Positions 45,130 through 56,001 of a DNA stretch of 64,000 nucleotides are shown piece after piece (the first letter of the stretch is position 1; the number at the start of each line of letters is the position of its first letter). Source of the stretch: Chamaecrista fasciculata (Eukaryota; Streptophyta; Magnoliopsida; Fabales; Fabaceae); assembly GCA_003254925.1 (NCBI GenBank), contig QANZ01035924.1, positions 58,240 to 122,239 of the forward strand, given 5' to 3'. A model generated the notes under the pieces. The model was not told where the DNA came from, made no database searches, and saw nothing but the letters and a program-made list of their open reading frames with translations. A program made the position numbers and the translations under genes.

Positions 45130-46363
45130 ATGGGCAATATGATTAGCTTCCATAGCTTGGTGGGTAAAGGGGATGAAGCTGACAATGAAGATGATATTCA
45201 TAGAGAAAGCTTGACGCTAATGTTCTCAAATCGACTCACTGATTTACCAAAAGGTAAGAGAAATCTAAAACTCTATATTCAGCATATTTCTCAATTGAGT
45301 TTTCTTATATGTGTCTCTTTTCAAATACAATTTATTATCACTTGAGGCGTGATGCTAACCAAAAGAATCATAATATCAACCTATTTTTTTTCTGAAAGTG
45401 ATTGTTGACCGTGCGAACAATGAAGCACTTGAGAAATGATTGCCTAAGCCTAACTAGTGTTGTCAGAACCGGACCGGACGATCCAACCGGTCTGACCTCC
45501 AACCGAATATGAAAGCGAGTGGGTTCGACCAAAATAAACAAAATGTCAGTTGGACCGGATTGAACCGGACAAAACCGGCGAACTGGGGTCCAACCGCTGG
45601 ACCGAACCGGTAGTCCAACTATTTTATTATTTTTTTTGAATTTTTTTTTTAAAATCTCAATTTTTTTTTTTGCTTATGCTGTTTATTCATTCTCTTATTT
45701 GGTCCTCTTCCTCTATTTTGTGTTTAACTTGAAATTTGAGGATCGAAATGTTGAATTCAATTAATTATTATGAATTTATGACTTATTAGATCTTGTTTAA
45801 GATGCATTAAGTCCATTCACTTGCTTGAAAAAATGCATCTAATCTATAATCTCTAGTAGTGGAGAGAAAAATTATATTATTTAGATGAAGAAATGTATTT
45901 AGTAATAAATTAAATGCATCTCTTAAACAACAAACAAAAAATATATAGAGTGTTTATATTTAATATATTAAAAATAATTATTTATTGGGTCATCTGGTCC
46001 GACCGATGGTTCAACGGATTAAACCAATCAGACTGTGAACCGAATGCTTGTCTGAGTCTCTATCTGGTTTGGTCCTGACAACACTGTGCCTAACCTTCTC
46101 TCTCCTTGTGTTTCTGTAGAAAGGCCTAACTCACTCCAAAAGACCTTACACTCAACATTAAGAGCATGATGTCAACGGGTTATTCTTAGGGAAGCCCACT
46201 GTAAGACTTATCCGTCCCACATGCCAAATGGTTGGAGAAGTTGCTTCAAACCGCCGAGGGCATATGTATTTCTGATGACAACACAAAGAAGGATGACAGA
46301 GGAGAGGACAATTCTGATTCAGTCAACTATGGAAGCAATAATAGAAGCCATCAGTATATGTAG
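45130..46363 (+). pseudogene. Gene X, block 2 (unrecognised protein, disrupted)
   Basis: Exon 1 (45130-45252) has an ATG and 41 codons, MGNMISFHSLVG then an acidic DEADNEDDIHRESL and NRLTDLPK, ending at a GT donor. Exon 2 should start near 45,405 (VDRANNEALEK), but a TGA follows at once and a 632-bp hAT-type element sits a few bases on. Later, 46205-46360 is open with HAKWLEKLLQTAEG and an acidic/Asn-rich tail, ending TAG at 46361 inside a Mutator target site. I do not recognise the family. It is convergent with the B3 gene of the block. Block 3 has the better exon 2. Confidence 0.55.
45455..46086. mobile_element. hAT-type non-autonomous element in gene X exon 2
   Basis: Inverted termini TAGTGTTGTCAG and CTGACAACACTG, with flanks AGCCTAAC (45447-45454) and TGCCTAAC (46087-46094) matching at 7 of 8 bases. 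Inner termini are rich in aaccgg/ccggtt words. Block 3 has the uninterrupted sequence (tttcctaaccttc, about 52,339), confirming insertion after block duplication. 632 bp, no transposase. Confidence 0.85.
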
Positions 46364-46364
46364 A

Positions 46365-46927
46365 AAATTGGATCAGCTAAAGTTCTTTATGGTTAAAGTT
46401 CCCTAAAGTTCTCACATCTCAACCGTCCATTACATCTAAGGGTGGAAGTAGAGTTGGCACAACTTTGCACTTTATGTTTTGATAAGTCTTTTATATTTAC
46501 ATCTTGTTAATATGGATATAAGCTATATTATCCATTAATTTTGTCGCCATCTATCAAACGGTGTTGGACAATTAGTTTTTTTCTAATAAGTTGGACAAAT
46601 ATAAAAATATTGAATAATTAATTTTATTATTTATTAAATAATGAATAATATATTAGAGAAATTATTTAACATTTTGTGATGCAATGCCATTTGTTATTCT
46701 TATATATTTTTATTTTATTATTTTAAAGTGGATGAAGCTATTTTTATAATGTTAATTTAGAGCAAATAAGTAAATGGCATGATGTAAATATAAAATGTTC
46801 CTCAACAATTAACATGAAGTTCAACCACTCTACCAACTCTCAATTCCACCATTTGATGCAATGGATGGTTAAGATGCAAGAACTTTAGCAAACTTTACAC
46901 ATTAGGAACTTTAGCGGATCCATCCTC
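46365..46927. mobile_element. Mutator-like MITE with 11-bp target duplication, long form
   Basis: Inverted arms of about 65 bp (ggatcagctaaagttc facing gaactttagcggatcc). The perfect 11-bp repeat gtatatgtaga flanks it at 46354-46364 and 46928-46938. 563 bp, non-coding. Confidence 0.8.
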
Positions 46928-47159
46928 GTATATGTAGACCTCTCTTCATAGATGGGGAACCAGTTGGCTAAATATAACTTTAATTAGAGGCTAATTATGG
47001 AATCGTACATAACAAAACAGGGTTAGCAGTAGGCCAATAGTAAAATATAAAATATATTATAATATGCCAATAGACTCTTATTTTACCCATGCAGTATACT
47101 TTGGCCTCACATATGCATCTATTTTTGTATAGCTATGATATTCTTTGATATNTTGCAGA

Positions 47160-47370
47160 AATTAGAATTTAATCTCAAGACCAATAAATTGCTAGCACGT
47201 CGGCTATTAAATGGAGTTGGAGCCTTCAAAAATTATCAATATGTCCCCAAGAATTTCACAAGTCATCCAAAATGTTTTTTGAGGAAATAAGTGGAGCATA
47301 TATATATGCTTATTTTTCAGATGCTAGAAATCATAAGATGACAATAATAGAAGTCACAAAACATACTGAT
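47160..47370 (+). pseudogene. Exon-like fragment, possibly the 3' part of gene X
   Basis: It follows a splice-acceptor-like ttgcag. One frame is open for about 58 codons, reading SAIKWSWSLQKLSICPQEFH, then KMFFEEISGAYIYAYFSDAR and MTIIEVTKHTD before TAG at about 47,370. The DNA just before the stop (acaataatagaagtcac) resembles the end of the gene X open stretch at 46,335, which is why I associate it with gene X. Family unknown. The N at 47,152 lies just upstream. Confidence 0.35.
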
Positions 47371-47399
47371 TAGGGAACATTGTAGCCAGTATATGTAGG

Positions 47400-47684
47400 A
47401 AATTGGATCAGCTAAAGTTCTTTATGGTTAAAGTTCCCTAAAGTTCTCACATCTCAACCGTCCATTACATCTAAGGGTGGAAGTAGAGTTGGCACAACTT
47501 TGCACTTTATGTTTTGATAAGTCTTTTATATTTACATCTTGTAAATATAAAATGTTCCTCAACAATTAACATGAAGTTCAACCACTGCACCAACTCTCAA
47601 TTCCACCATTTGATGCACTGGATGGTTAAGATGCAAGAACTTTAGCAAACTTTACACATTAGGAACTTTAGCGGATCCATCCTC
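47400..47684. mobile_element. Mutator-like MITE, internally deleted form
   Basis: Same arms as the 46,365 element but about 280 bp of the centre is missing. Flanks gtatatgtagg (47389-47399) and gtatatgtaga (47685-47695). Because the right flanking sequence is also shared, this is a tandem duplicate of the locus rather than an independent insertion. Confidence 0.75.
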
Positions 47685-47970
47685 GTATATGTAGACCTCT
47701 GTTCATAGATGGGGGAAGCAGTTGGCTTTATATAACTTTAATTAAAGGCTAATTATGGAATCGTACATAACAAAACAGGGTTAGCAGTAGGCCAATAGTA
47801 AAATATAAAATATACTATAATATGCCAATAGACTCTTATTTTACCCCTGCAGTATACTTTAGTCCTACAATGTGACTGTCATCCTACATTCTTTTAGGAT
47901 AAGGATTTTGCCTCACATATGCATCTATTTTTGTATAGCTATGATATTCTTTGATACCATGTAGAAATGT

Positions 47971-48630
47971 TTAACTCACTCCGAAAGAACTCTAAAAAAG
48001 AGAGAGTTATATAGAGTTAGAAGTTTCGTTAACCAAGCAATGTGTAACTTTTACAGTTTCTTCATCAGAAAAACGGTCTCTCGATGTAGGGCAAAGTTGT
48101 AACCACAAATATTCTGCAGTTGTTTATATTAAAAAAGTCAAATACATCTTATCTTTAGACATAAGGAAAAAAGAGAAGAAAGAAGCAGGATCCTCAAATG
48201 GGTTGACCAGGGTCCCTGAAATATTACAATTGTCAACAATTTGATCCTTGTGACAATATGATCTCTAGTTTGAATTGATTTTATACATGTTGATATTTGA
48301 ATTTGTACTTTCTAGTTCATAAATTTGTATTTTCTTGTTCTTGAATTTGACTCACGAACCAAACCATAAATAAATGTAATTTTAAGTAATATTAAATCAT
48401 ATATTTTAATTTAAAGACTGATTCGTTAACTGTGTACAAATTAATAGACTAAAAACTAAATTTCTCATTATATAGTATAGAGTATAAAGAGAGTAATGAC
48501 ATACGTACCTTGTGATCATAAAAAGATGTTTTGACCAAAATTTTTATTATCTTATTATTATTTCTTATATTACCTTATAAATTAATGAAGAGAGATATGA
48601 GGAAGAGAAAGAGAAGGATGAAAATTGGTG
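47971..48630. other. Intergenic, no gene
   Basis: AT-rich. Near 48,505 the phrase gtaccttgtgatcataaaaa matches the DNA beside exon 4 of the B3 relics (40,860 and 55,926), marking where the B3 gene of block 2 was deleted. Confidence 0.5.
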
Positions 48631-48633
48631 GTT

Positions 48634-48687
48634 CTTATTATAAGCTCATGACGGAGGCTTAGCAACACACTGGTATTCGGAAGCCAT
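48634..48687 (-). pseudogene. B3 gene exon 1 relic, block 2
   Basis: Matches exon 1 of the other B3 copies in position and flank (gaagccatggct on the plus strand, i.e. an ATGGCTTC start; 'ggttctta' at the donor side). The middle is rearranged and hits a stop, and exons 2-5 are absent: the sequence passes within about 130 bp to the DNA next to exon 4. This is the most reduced of the three copies. Confidence 0.6.
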
Positions 48688-48941
48688 GGCTGTTCCTTTC
48701 AACTTCAGCACCGAAATGTACTTTTCGATGATTTAATTAGTTGATTTAGTGGTGTAAATTACTTAAACAATGACTGTTATTTTGTAAAAGAGAAAATCTA
48801 TTATTTGTTCATTGGATTTATACTTAGTCAATGAATTAGTCCCTAAATAATCAAATATAATTAAGATTTAGTCCCTAGATTATTGTAATTGCAAAATATT
48901 TGGTTCTTGGATCAAATTTAGAGTTAAAAAAATATAAATTC

Positions 48942-49300
48942 ACTAGAAATTCAAGGATCATGAAGTGCAAAATTAGTCTAAATTCATGGACCAAAAACTA
49001 CAAAATCAAATCAAATTCAAGAACTAAATTATTACTAAGGATCAAATCATTGACAATTGAAAGATTGTTGAGACCAAAGTATTTCGATTATTTAGGAATT
49101 GATTCATTGGCTCTTTGTAAATTCAAGAATCAAAAAGTACTAAATTAGTATAAATTGAAAGACTAAAACATATAAAATTAGTTCAAATTTAACGACCAAA
49201 TCATCAATAAGGATAAAATTGATGATAATCGAAGTATTTTAAGGACCAAATCGTGTATTTTGATTTTTAAGGAATTGATTTGTTGACTCAATATAAATTC
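48942..49300. repeat. Diverged tandem duplication (about 190 bp)
   Basis: Two similar stretches, each with 'aaattcaag.atca', 'ggaccaaa', 'caataaggat' and 'aggaattgatt..ttg.ctc' in order. They look like the interior of a foldback element; no gene. Confidence 0.5.
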
Positions 49301-51240
49301 AAGGATCAAATAGTAATTTTTTTCTTTTTAAAATTTATATAAATAATACTTATTTACTTAACTAATCAAATTAACTTCTTAAATAAGTACTTAATTAATG
49401 AATCAATAACTCAATCAATAAAATTCTGAATTGGTCCAATTAAAAATTGGACCTGGATCCTCTTTATACGACAAATTAAAGAGAAAATATGTCAATGAGA
49501 CCTATAACTTCTCTCTAAATTGAAATGCATTTATATTGTATAAGATCCACTTAAAAACTTGAATAATGAACAACTTAACAAGTACTTAAAAAATGTTAAA
49601 TTGAATTTGAGGGGTTAAAGCTTTTAATTTGTTGTTTGTTAATTAGTTATGAATGAAAAGGGAACTAGTGAGAATCGGATTGTGGTAATTGTAGTTATAG
49701 CTATGCCTATATAGTTTTTTAAATAATGGTGTATTTTTTAGTTCTTTAAGAAACAAAAAATATATTTTTTAATTAATTTTTTAAAGATCAAATTATTAAC
49801 TCAGTACTCTTTCAAGAATTAAATTGTTAATTTATTCTTTATTATTTTTTGTGGTCAAATAATAATTAATTATAGTTAAGTTGGATGTCTGGTAATAATA
49901 AAGATAAAAATCTTCAATAAAATTCGAACAAACTTTTGATATTGTCAAGTGACTTGGTCACAAATGCCCTTCGGGAGAAGCTAATGTGAAAGTGAAAATT
50001 TTGGTGTTTCGGTAATTTATTACAAAAATATTTTTAAGAGTAATTTATGTTTGACAAATTTATGTTAAAACTTATTAATTATGACTTTATGAGTTGTGAA
50101 TTTATTTACAAGATTAAGTACTTGTATAAAATATGAACACAAAATTATCTATATAATAACATAATTTGGAACGAAACACGAGAGCTTGAAATTAGATCGA
50201 TGTATAAACTCAAAAATATTATGTAAATAAATAGTTTTAAGAAATAAATAACAATAATTGAAAAAAATAAGAGATGTGGCAGATACTGGATTTTGTTAGC
50301 AGTATTTATTAAAAAAAAACCTGGGTGAAGCTTCTATATTATTATTGGCTGAAAAAAATGTTAAGCACTGATATATGATTATTGTTTAAAGATACAATAT
50401 AATACTCAAATTGGACCTAAATGTATGTTTTTAAGTTTATTTTGATCCTAAAGTTTTCAAAATTTTTATATTGGTCCTAAATGTTTTGATTGAGTTTCAT
50501 TTTGATCTCAAACTGTTAAATGTAATCATATCTCTCTTGGTTCAAGTTTGAATGTAACAACTCCAGAATTACATTTTACTTTTAGTGAATACATTCTCTT
50601 TCCAGTTGGAACATAACAATGTCAAATTAGACTACTCGTTTCACAGTCAAACAAATAATGTTGATCATATCTCTCTTATATCAAGTCTAAATGCAACGAT
50701 TTCGGAGCAATATGTTACTCTTAACGAGTTAGTTTTATGTCCAGTTGGGACCATCAAGAATTGAGATCAAATCAAACTCGAAAGTAAGTTTGAAACATAA
50801 GCTTCCTAATATCATTATGGTCTTCTAGATCTCCTAGGCAAAGCCGCCGCAAGCAAGCATAAGCTTGTTTTTCGTTGTTTTGCATTGGGGCTTTGAATGA
50901 AATATTTTTGGCCAAAAAATTTTAGTCATTAAATCAATATCAATTACCATTATAAATTTCCAATATTTTGTTAATGATTCAAGAAAAGTAAGTGAAGAAT
51001 TTTTTGTAAAGTATATAGAAAGGAAATCCATTTCATAACTAAAGTAATAGAGAATATTTTCATAATTGTAATCCAATTATTATTAGAAAGATAATTTAGG
51101 AAAATAAAATATATATATTAATATTAAATTAATCCCTTTTTGGAAAATATTTAGGATAATTATGAATATGGTTTATGATGCAAAAAAAATATTATGAACC
51201 TTTTCCATGGGCATCGTAACACGATATTCAGAATTTAGAC
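49301..51240. other. Inter-block DNA and gene X upstream region (block 3)
   Basis: No coding recognised. 50,400-50,800 carries 'ttggacctaaatg' foldback phrases like 41,800 and 58,130. From 50,880 it matches the gene X upstream region; 50,830-50,880 (gccgc.gcaagcaagcataag) also matches 38,045-38,070. Confidence 0.5.
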
Positions 51241-51250
51241 TTCATAATAA

Positions 51251-51402
51251 GGCCAAAATCCTAATTTAGTCCCTCAAGTTTGTTCAAAGTTTTGTTTTGA
51301 TTCCTCAAATTTTTGTTCGTTCCGTTTTGGTCTCGTAACTCCCGGGCTCTTTTCCATCTACTTTTCTTTCTTCTTCTTCTTCTTCTTCTTCTTCTTCTTC
51401 TT

Positions 51403-51434
<32 letters not shown>

Positions 51435-51862
51435 CCTCTTGCTCTTGAGCCACTCCATCTTCAACTTCACCATAGAGTGCGGCGTGTCGGCAATAGCGGC
51501 GATGAAAGCGACGACTTGAATTATGACAAGAAGAAGAAGAAAAGAAAATAGTTCCTTAGCATTTTTTTTAGCGAAATCCATTAAAATCCCACTTTTTGTA
51601 TTTTTTTTATTCTATTATAAAAGGAAAAAGACCTTAATTAATGCATAAAAATAAAACATTTGGGAGATTAAAGTTAATTTTTTTCCTTTTTAACATAAAA
51701 AGGGGATGGAAAAGTCTCAAGGACCTATGGTGGAACTTTTTGGAAACATGAGAGACCAAAACGGAAAGAAAAATATTTGCGAGACCAATACAGATCGAAA
51801 AAATTTGAGAGACCAAAATGAAAATTTGAGCAAATTTGAGGGACTATAATAGGACTTCGGCC
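51251..51862. mobile_element. TIR element in the gene X promoter of block 3
   Basis: Inverted termini ggccaaaatcctaatttagt and the counterpart of ggactataataggacttcgg. It interrupts the gene X upstream region; blocks 1 and 2 have continuous taataat here, which is the empty site. The target duplication is AT-rich and not resolved. The inner part carries a (TTC)n tract and a short unidentified GC-rich piece at 51,440-51,520. Confidence 0.75.
51368..51432. repeat. (TTC)n microsatellite, about 21 units
   Basis: An almost perfect ttc run inside the TIR element. It yields poly-Leu and poly-Arg in overlapping frames, which are not genes. Confidence 0.95.
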
Positions 51863-52029
51863 TAATAATAGTTAACCAGCTCCCAGTTTTCCAAAAACTG
51901 AAAACCTGAACCTAGAAACAACTAAGAAGCCAGAAACCATGGGCACCATAGAGAAAACAATGTGCTAAATTTCACTTTAAACAGAGAAAGTTGCTACAAT
52001 CCTTTAGTTATAAAATAGTTTGATATTTT

Positions 52030-52580
52030 CCCAAGTACGATAAGATTAGCTCCCATAGCTTGGTGTGCAAATTGGATGATGATGACGGAGAAGATGCTAT
52101 TCAGAGAGAAAGCTTGAAACTAGTGTTCTCCAATCAACTCACTGATTTACCCAAAGTAAGAAAACTAGTACTCTATATTGAGCATATTTCTCAATTGATT
52201 TGTCTTATATGTATCTCTTTTCAAATACAATTTATTGTCACTTGAGGCGTGATGCTAACCAAAAGTATCATACAATCAACCCATTACTTTTGCAGATGAT
52301 TATTGACCTTGCGAAAAATGGATCACTTGAGAAACGATTTCCTAACCTTCTCTCTCCTTGTCAAAATATAGAGAAGAAGACGATAATTAGCCTTATTTTG
52401 ACGGGGATTATTAGTCTTATATATGCTTCTATGGATCTAATGAAGAACATTGAAAAAGAGAGTAAAGGAGACTTTAAAAAAATGGTGAACCAAGTATTGA
52501 GCAAAAGAACTCTAAACGCAATGGGTCATATAAATAATCCTTCACAATGGACCAGTGAAGAAATTTTGGTGATGCACAAG
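52030..52580 (+). pseudogene. Gene X, block 3 (best exon 2; start codon lost)
   Basis: Exon 1 region (about 52033-52156) aligns with block 2, but the ATG is AAG here; the acidic run (LDDDDGEDAIQRESL) and NQLTDLPK are kept, followed by a gtaaga donor. Exon 2 (52296-52580, 95 codons) follows a ttttgcag acceptor and ends at AAG before gtatg. It reads MIIDLAKNGSLEKRFPNLLS, then a hydrophobic TIISLILTGIISLIYASM that could span a membrane, then a Lys-rich segment and NNPSQWTSEEILVMHK. In-frame through 285 bp with good splice signals, so it derives from a real gene. I cannot name the family. A hAT MITE lies just after the donor. Confidence 0.6.
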
Positions 52581-52606
52581 GTATGTTGTCTTCTTTGTCT
52601 CTTACC

Positions 52607-52782
52607 CAGGCACGGAGATAGGGGGCTGGTGGGGGCCACGCCCCCTCCCCCAAAATTTCAGTAATTACTACAAATTAGTCCTAATATAATTTAATTCTAT
52701 GCATTATAATCCCAACGGCCTCCCTTTAGTGTTAAAAAAAAAATTTGTCCCTCCCTTGTTAACATTTCTGGCTCTGTCACTG
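52607..52782. mobile_element. Short hAT-type MITE after gene X exon 2
   Basis: 176 bp, starting CAGGCACGGAG and ending CTCTGTCACTG, flanked by a perfect 8-bp CTCTTACC (52599-52606 and 52783-52790). CAG(T)G.C.GAGCCA-like ends are common in plant hAT elements. Confidence 0.88.
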
Positions 52783-52790
52783 CTCTTACC

Positions 52791-55700
52791 TTTGCTCATT
52801 TATATATGAACATCGATTGTGTTGTACAAAGGTATCATGACAGCTCAGTTTGCATTAATTTGAACATTACATTATGTGTGTAGATGTATATATATATTAG
52901 TATTATGTCATCTGTGTTATTATGCAGCTAACCTAGCTAGGCCTTAACTTTGTATTTATGTTTGGTGCATAATAGAGTTCCGTTACGAATTGTCATTCTT
53001 ATTCTCTTAAAACCTTTTTTCTTGCCAACTTATTCTCTTGAAACGTTTCCTACGAGTATCGTTCTTTTTATTTTTATTTTTATTCTAGAATAATAGATAC
53101 TTATTAGTTGATCATGGGTTGTAAAGTCATCTCAACAATGTCAATTTCAGTTCCAAAGATCGAATTTTTACGTTTTTTCTTAAAAGTTGATTGAGATGAT
53201 GGTTTGAGTGCGAGGTGGGATGGCACGAGGTCTAAATAACTGATTGTAAATTTAATTAGTGAGTAAGGTGGGGTAAATTAAGATAGTTTGCAAACTATCA
53301 TAAAACACTCAAATGTTAATGTTTTTCATTAGAAAGAAGGGAGAAACAGAAGAAAGTAGCAGAGTCCACAAATGGGTTGAAGAATGAAGACGAAGACGCA
53401 TAGGCTAGGTTGGATTATGAAAGATTAAAATCTAAAATGCTGAATCAAATCGACAGATTAAATAGATTAAAATGAAACAAATAAAACAACATGATGAAGC
53501 AACTTTTATCGAAAGTGGCGGATCCTATGAACAGAGGGTGGTGGCGAAAGAGACCGTGATATATGCAATGGAGATAGACCATATTGACTATTGAGAAATC
53601 ACTGTCGTGGTCACCATGTTGTTATTGTATAATGTGTGAAAGTTTTATCATTAATAGATTAATGTATATATATATATATTTATTTATATAATGAAAATAA
53701 ATAGCAAGAAAAGGGATAGTGAAATTGAATGAATTGATTTTATTATTTTCTATTATTATCAAAATGTTCTTATCAATATTAAACAAGTATTTTGAATTCT
53801 TGTACTTTTAATTGAAGAAAAGAGAATATATCTCTAAACTCCTGGACTAGAAAGATGAAAGAAATAATGTAATTTGAAGAAATAAAGAGCATAAATGCAA
53901 AGGATTTATCATAAATTTAGTGAGTAAGAGCTAGCACAATCTTCTCAAAAGTACTTCACATACAAGTCAATAAAAAAAATTGAAACCTCTATATTACATT
54001 GAGGGTGTTTAAGGGATTAGTTCAAATCGACTTAATTCAATAACTTTGCCTTTAAATTGGGATTTTGGGTGTACCAAGTAATGCCTCTAATCTTAATGTA
54101 AAACACTCAAACTGATTTAAATGATCTTATAAGTCATACCTTTTAAATTTTTCTTATCAAGTTCATTACATTAAAGAATTTAAAGCATCATTAATAACCT
54201 GTTTTTTTTTAGTGATTTATTTATTTAGAATTTGATGCAAACAATGAAATTAAGTTTGGCAGTTGATAGGCATGAGTTGAATGTTGTTCGTATGGTATCA
54301 AAATTTATGAAAATGTAATTTGAAGAAAAATATAATTTAATTTGAAAATTTTCAAAGTATATTTTTATTTATAATATTTCTCATTTGATCAAGGTCGTTT
54401 AAATGAAACTTTCCATATTTTTTGTTAATAATTTTTAAATAAATCTATATCATTAAATATTTGTTACGTTATGTGGATGAGCTTCAAATCTGATCATTAA
54501 TAAATCTCTTTCTTAGATTGATAAAATCTCAATTTGATCAACTCAAAGACTTAAAGAGATAACACAACATCTGAGACTTTAATACAACTTCTAGCTCAAG
54601 AGATCACATCGGTTAGCTTTACGGTAGCATTTTAGCTTCACACCATTACAACTCACTGAACTTAGTCTCTAGAGTAATATCTTGATGTCAATTGGAGATT
54701 TCGTCTCAAAAGACTGATCTATTAGTTTGGAGTTCGGAGGACCTCACAACTTAAATACCCCTTAATTATCTATATATATATACGATATGAGCATTTCAAA
54801 CTTGTTGAATTATATAATTAAAGTTGATGAAAGTAAAGTAAACTAGTAAAATATGATGATACTTAAGTAAGACTTATCACAAAAGATGTGAAAAAACATC
54901 CAATAAATTACATTTAGGAAGACAAGATAAAACAAGAAGACCATAGTCCAAATGGTTACAATTCATTAAATTAAGCGTCCCCAAAAGATCATCAAATTTC
55001 ATAGAAGTGTATAACTAATCAAGGCATTGAATTCTGATATAAAATTTCTCATAAATCACAGCTAAAAAAAAAAATCTATAACATGAGACATAGATTTGAT
55101 GGCAATTAAAAGACAATAGCACATATTCTGAGATGTAGATGAACATTCATACTATAATAAGATAATTACACTTTAGTCCCTATAATATATGTGTGATGTC
55201 ATTCATATCATTAATTTTTTGAAATTTTTTATTTGATTTCTAAAAACTTATAACCAATTGCAAGTTGATCTATTCATGGACACCCTATCATCATACAACA
55301 TAGTCACTAAAGCAATTAAAATGCAATGAGTTACGAATTTTCGAAAATTAAATCAATCATTTGAAAATTCAAAGATCAAAACAACAACATTTATATAATT
55401 CTTCATAAAAATCAATACATCACACCAATCACTAATTCATGTTCAACCTTTGAAGCATAAACAATATGATGTGGATACAGATATAAGACATGACATGGAT
55501 ACACTAGCACACCATATTCTTAAAATTTTATGACACGATGGGGTATGCATTTATATAAAGATACAGTTGAAAATCAATAAATCTTCTTTAAGGTCAAAGT
55601 GAAAATTTGGTCCCATATCTTTTTGAGTTCTCAATTTGGTCTTGTATTTTTTTGTTACATTTTCGGTTCCATATCTTTGCAAAAGAACCCAATTTAGTTC

Positions 55701-55990
55701 CATATAAATTTTGATCTCAATTGATCATTTTGTAAAGATATTAGACCAATTCTGCAACCTGATCCAAAGTTATAGGATCAATTATGCAATTGACCCAACA
55801 AATTTGCAACAAAAAAGATATAGTGCCAAATTGGAACCTGACCCAAATATGAGGCCAAAAAGTGCAATGGAAAAATATATGAGATCAAATTAGGATTTTG
55901 ACCAAACTTTAAAAATTATAATAGATACCTTATGATCCTAAAAAGAATATCATATGACCAAAAAAAAAATCATAAAAAGAATATCATATT
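52791..55990. other. Block 3 intergenic DNA, no gene
   Basis: 53,165-53,310 resembles 6975-7130 (shared MITE family). From about 54,470 ('ggatgagcttcaaatct') it is collinear with block 1 from 38,975, including 55,500-55,980. The last B3 exon present in block 1 (39,438-39,668) is missing: the sequence passes from 'catttatataattc' to 'ttcataaaaatc' near 55,400. The MITE copy shared with block 1 is at 55,588-55,910. Confidence 0.6.
55474..55478. other. Empty target site of the block 1 solo LTR
   Basis: A single GATAC with flanks gtggatac|agatata matches the two sides of the LTR at 39,745-40,380, so block 3 preserves the pre-insertion allele. Confidence 0.88.
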
Positions 55991-56001
55991 TGAGAGCATA
56001 C

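Larger units (their letters stand above)
46939..47970. repeat. Local tandem duplication around the Mutator-like MITE
   Basis: Sequence right of the MITE (46,939-47,150) recurs at 47,696-47,966 ('cagttggct..atataacttt', 'acaaaacagggttagcagta'). The two copies part company exactly at the N at 47,152. Confidence 0.75.

Noticed and set aside
51261..51581. Minus-strand ORF with a run of more than 20 arginines
   Set aside because: It is only the (TTC)n microsatellite translated; the plus frame gives poly-Leu equally well and neither has a domain.
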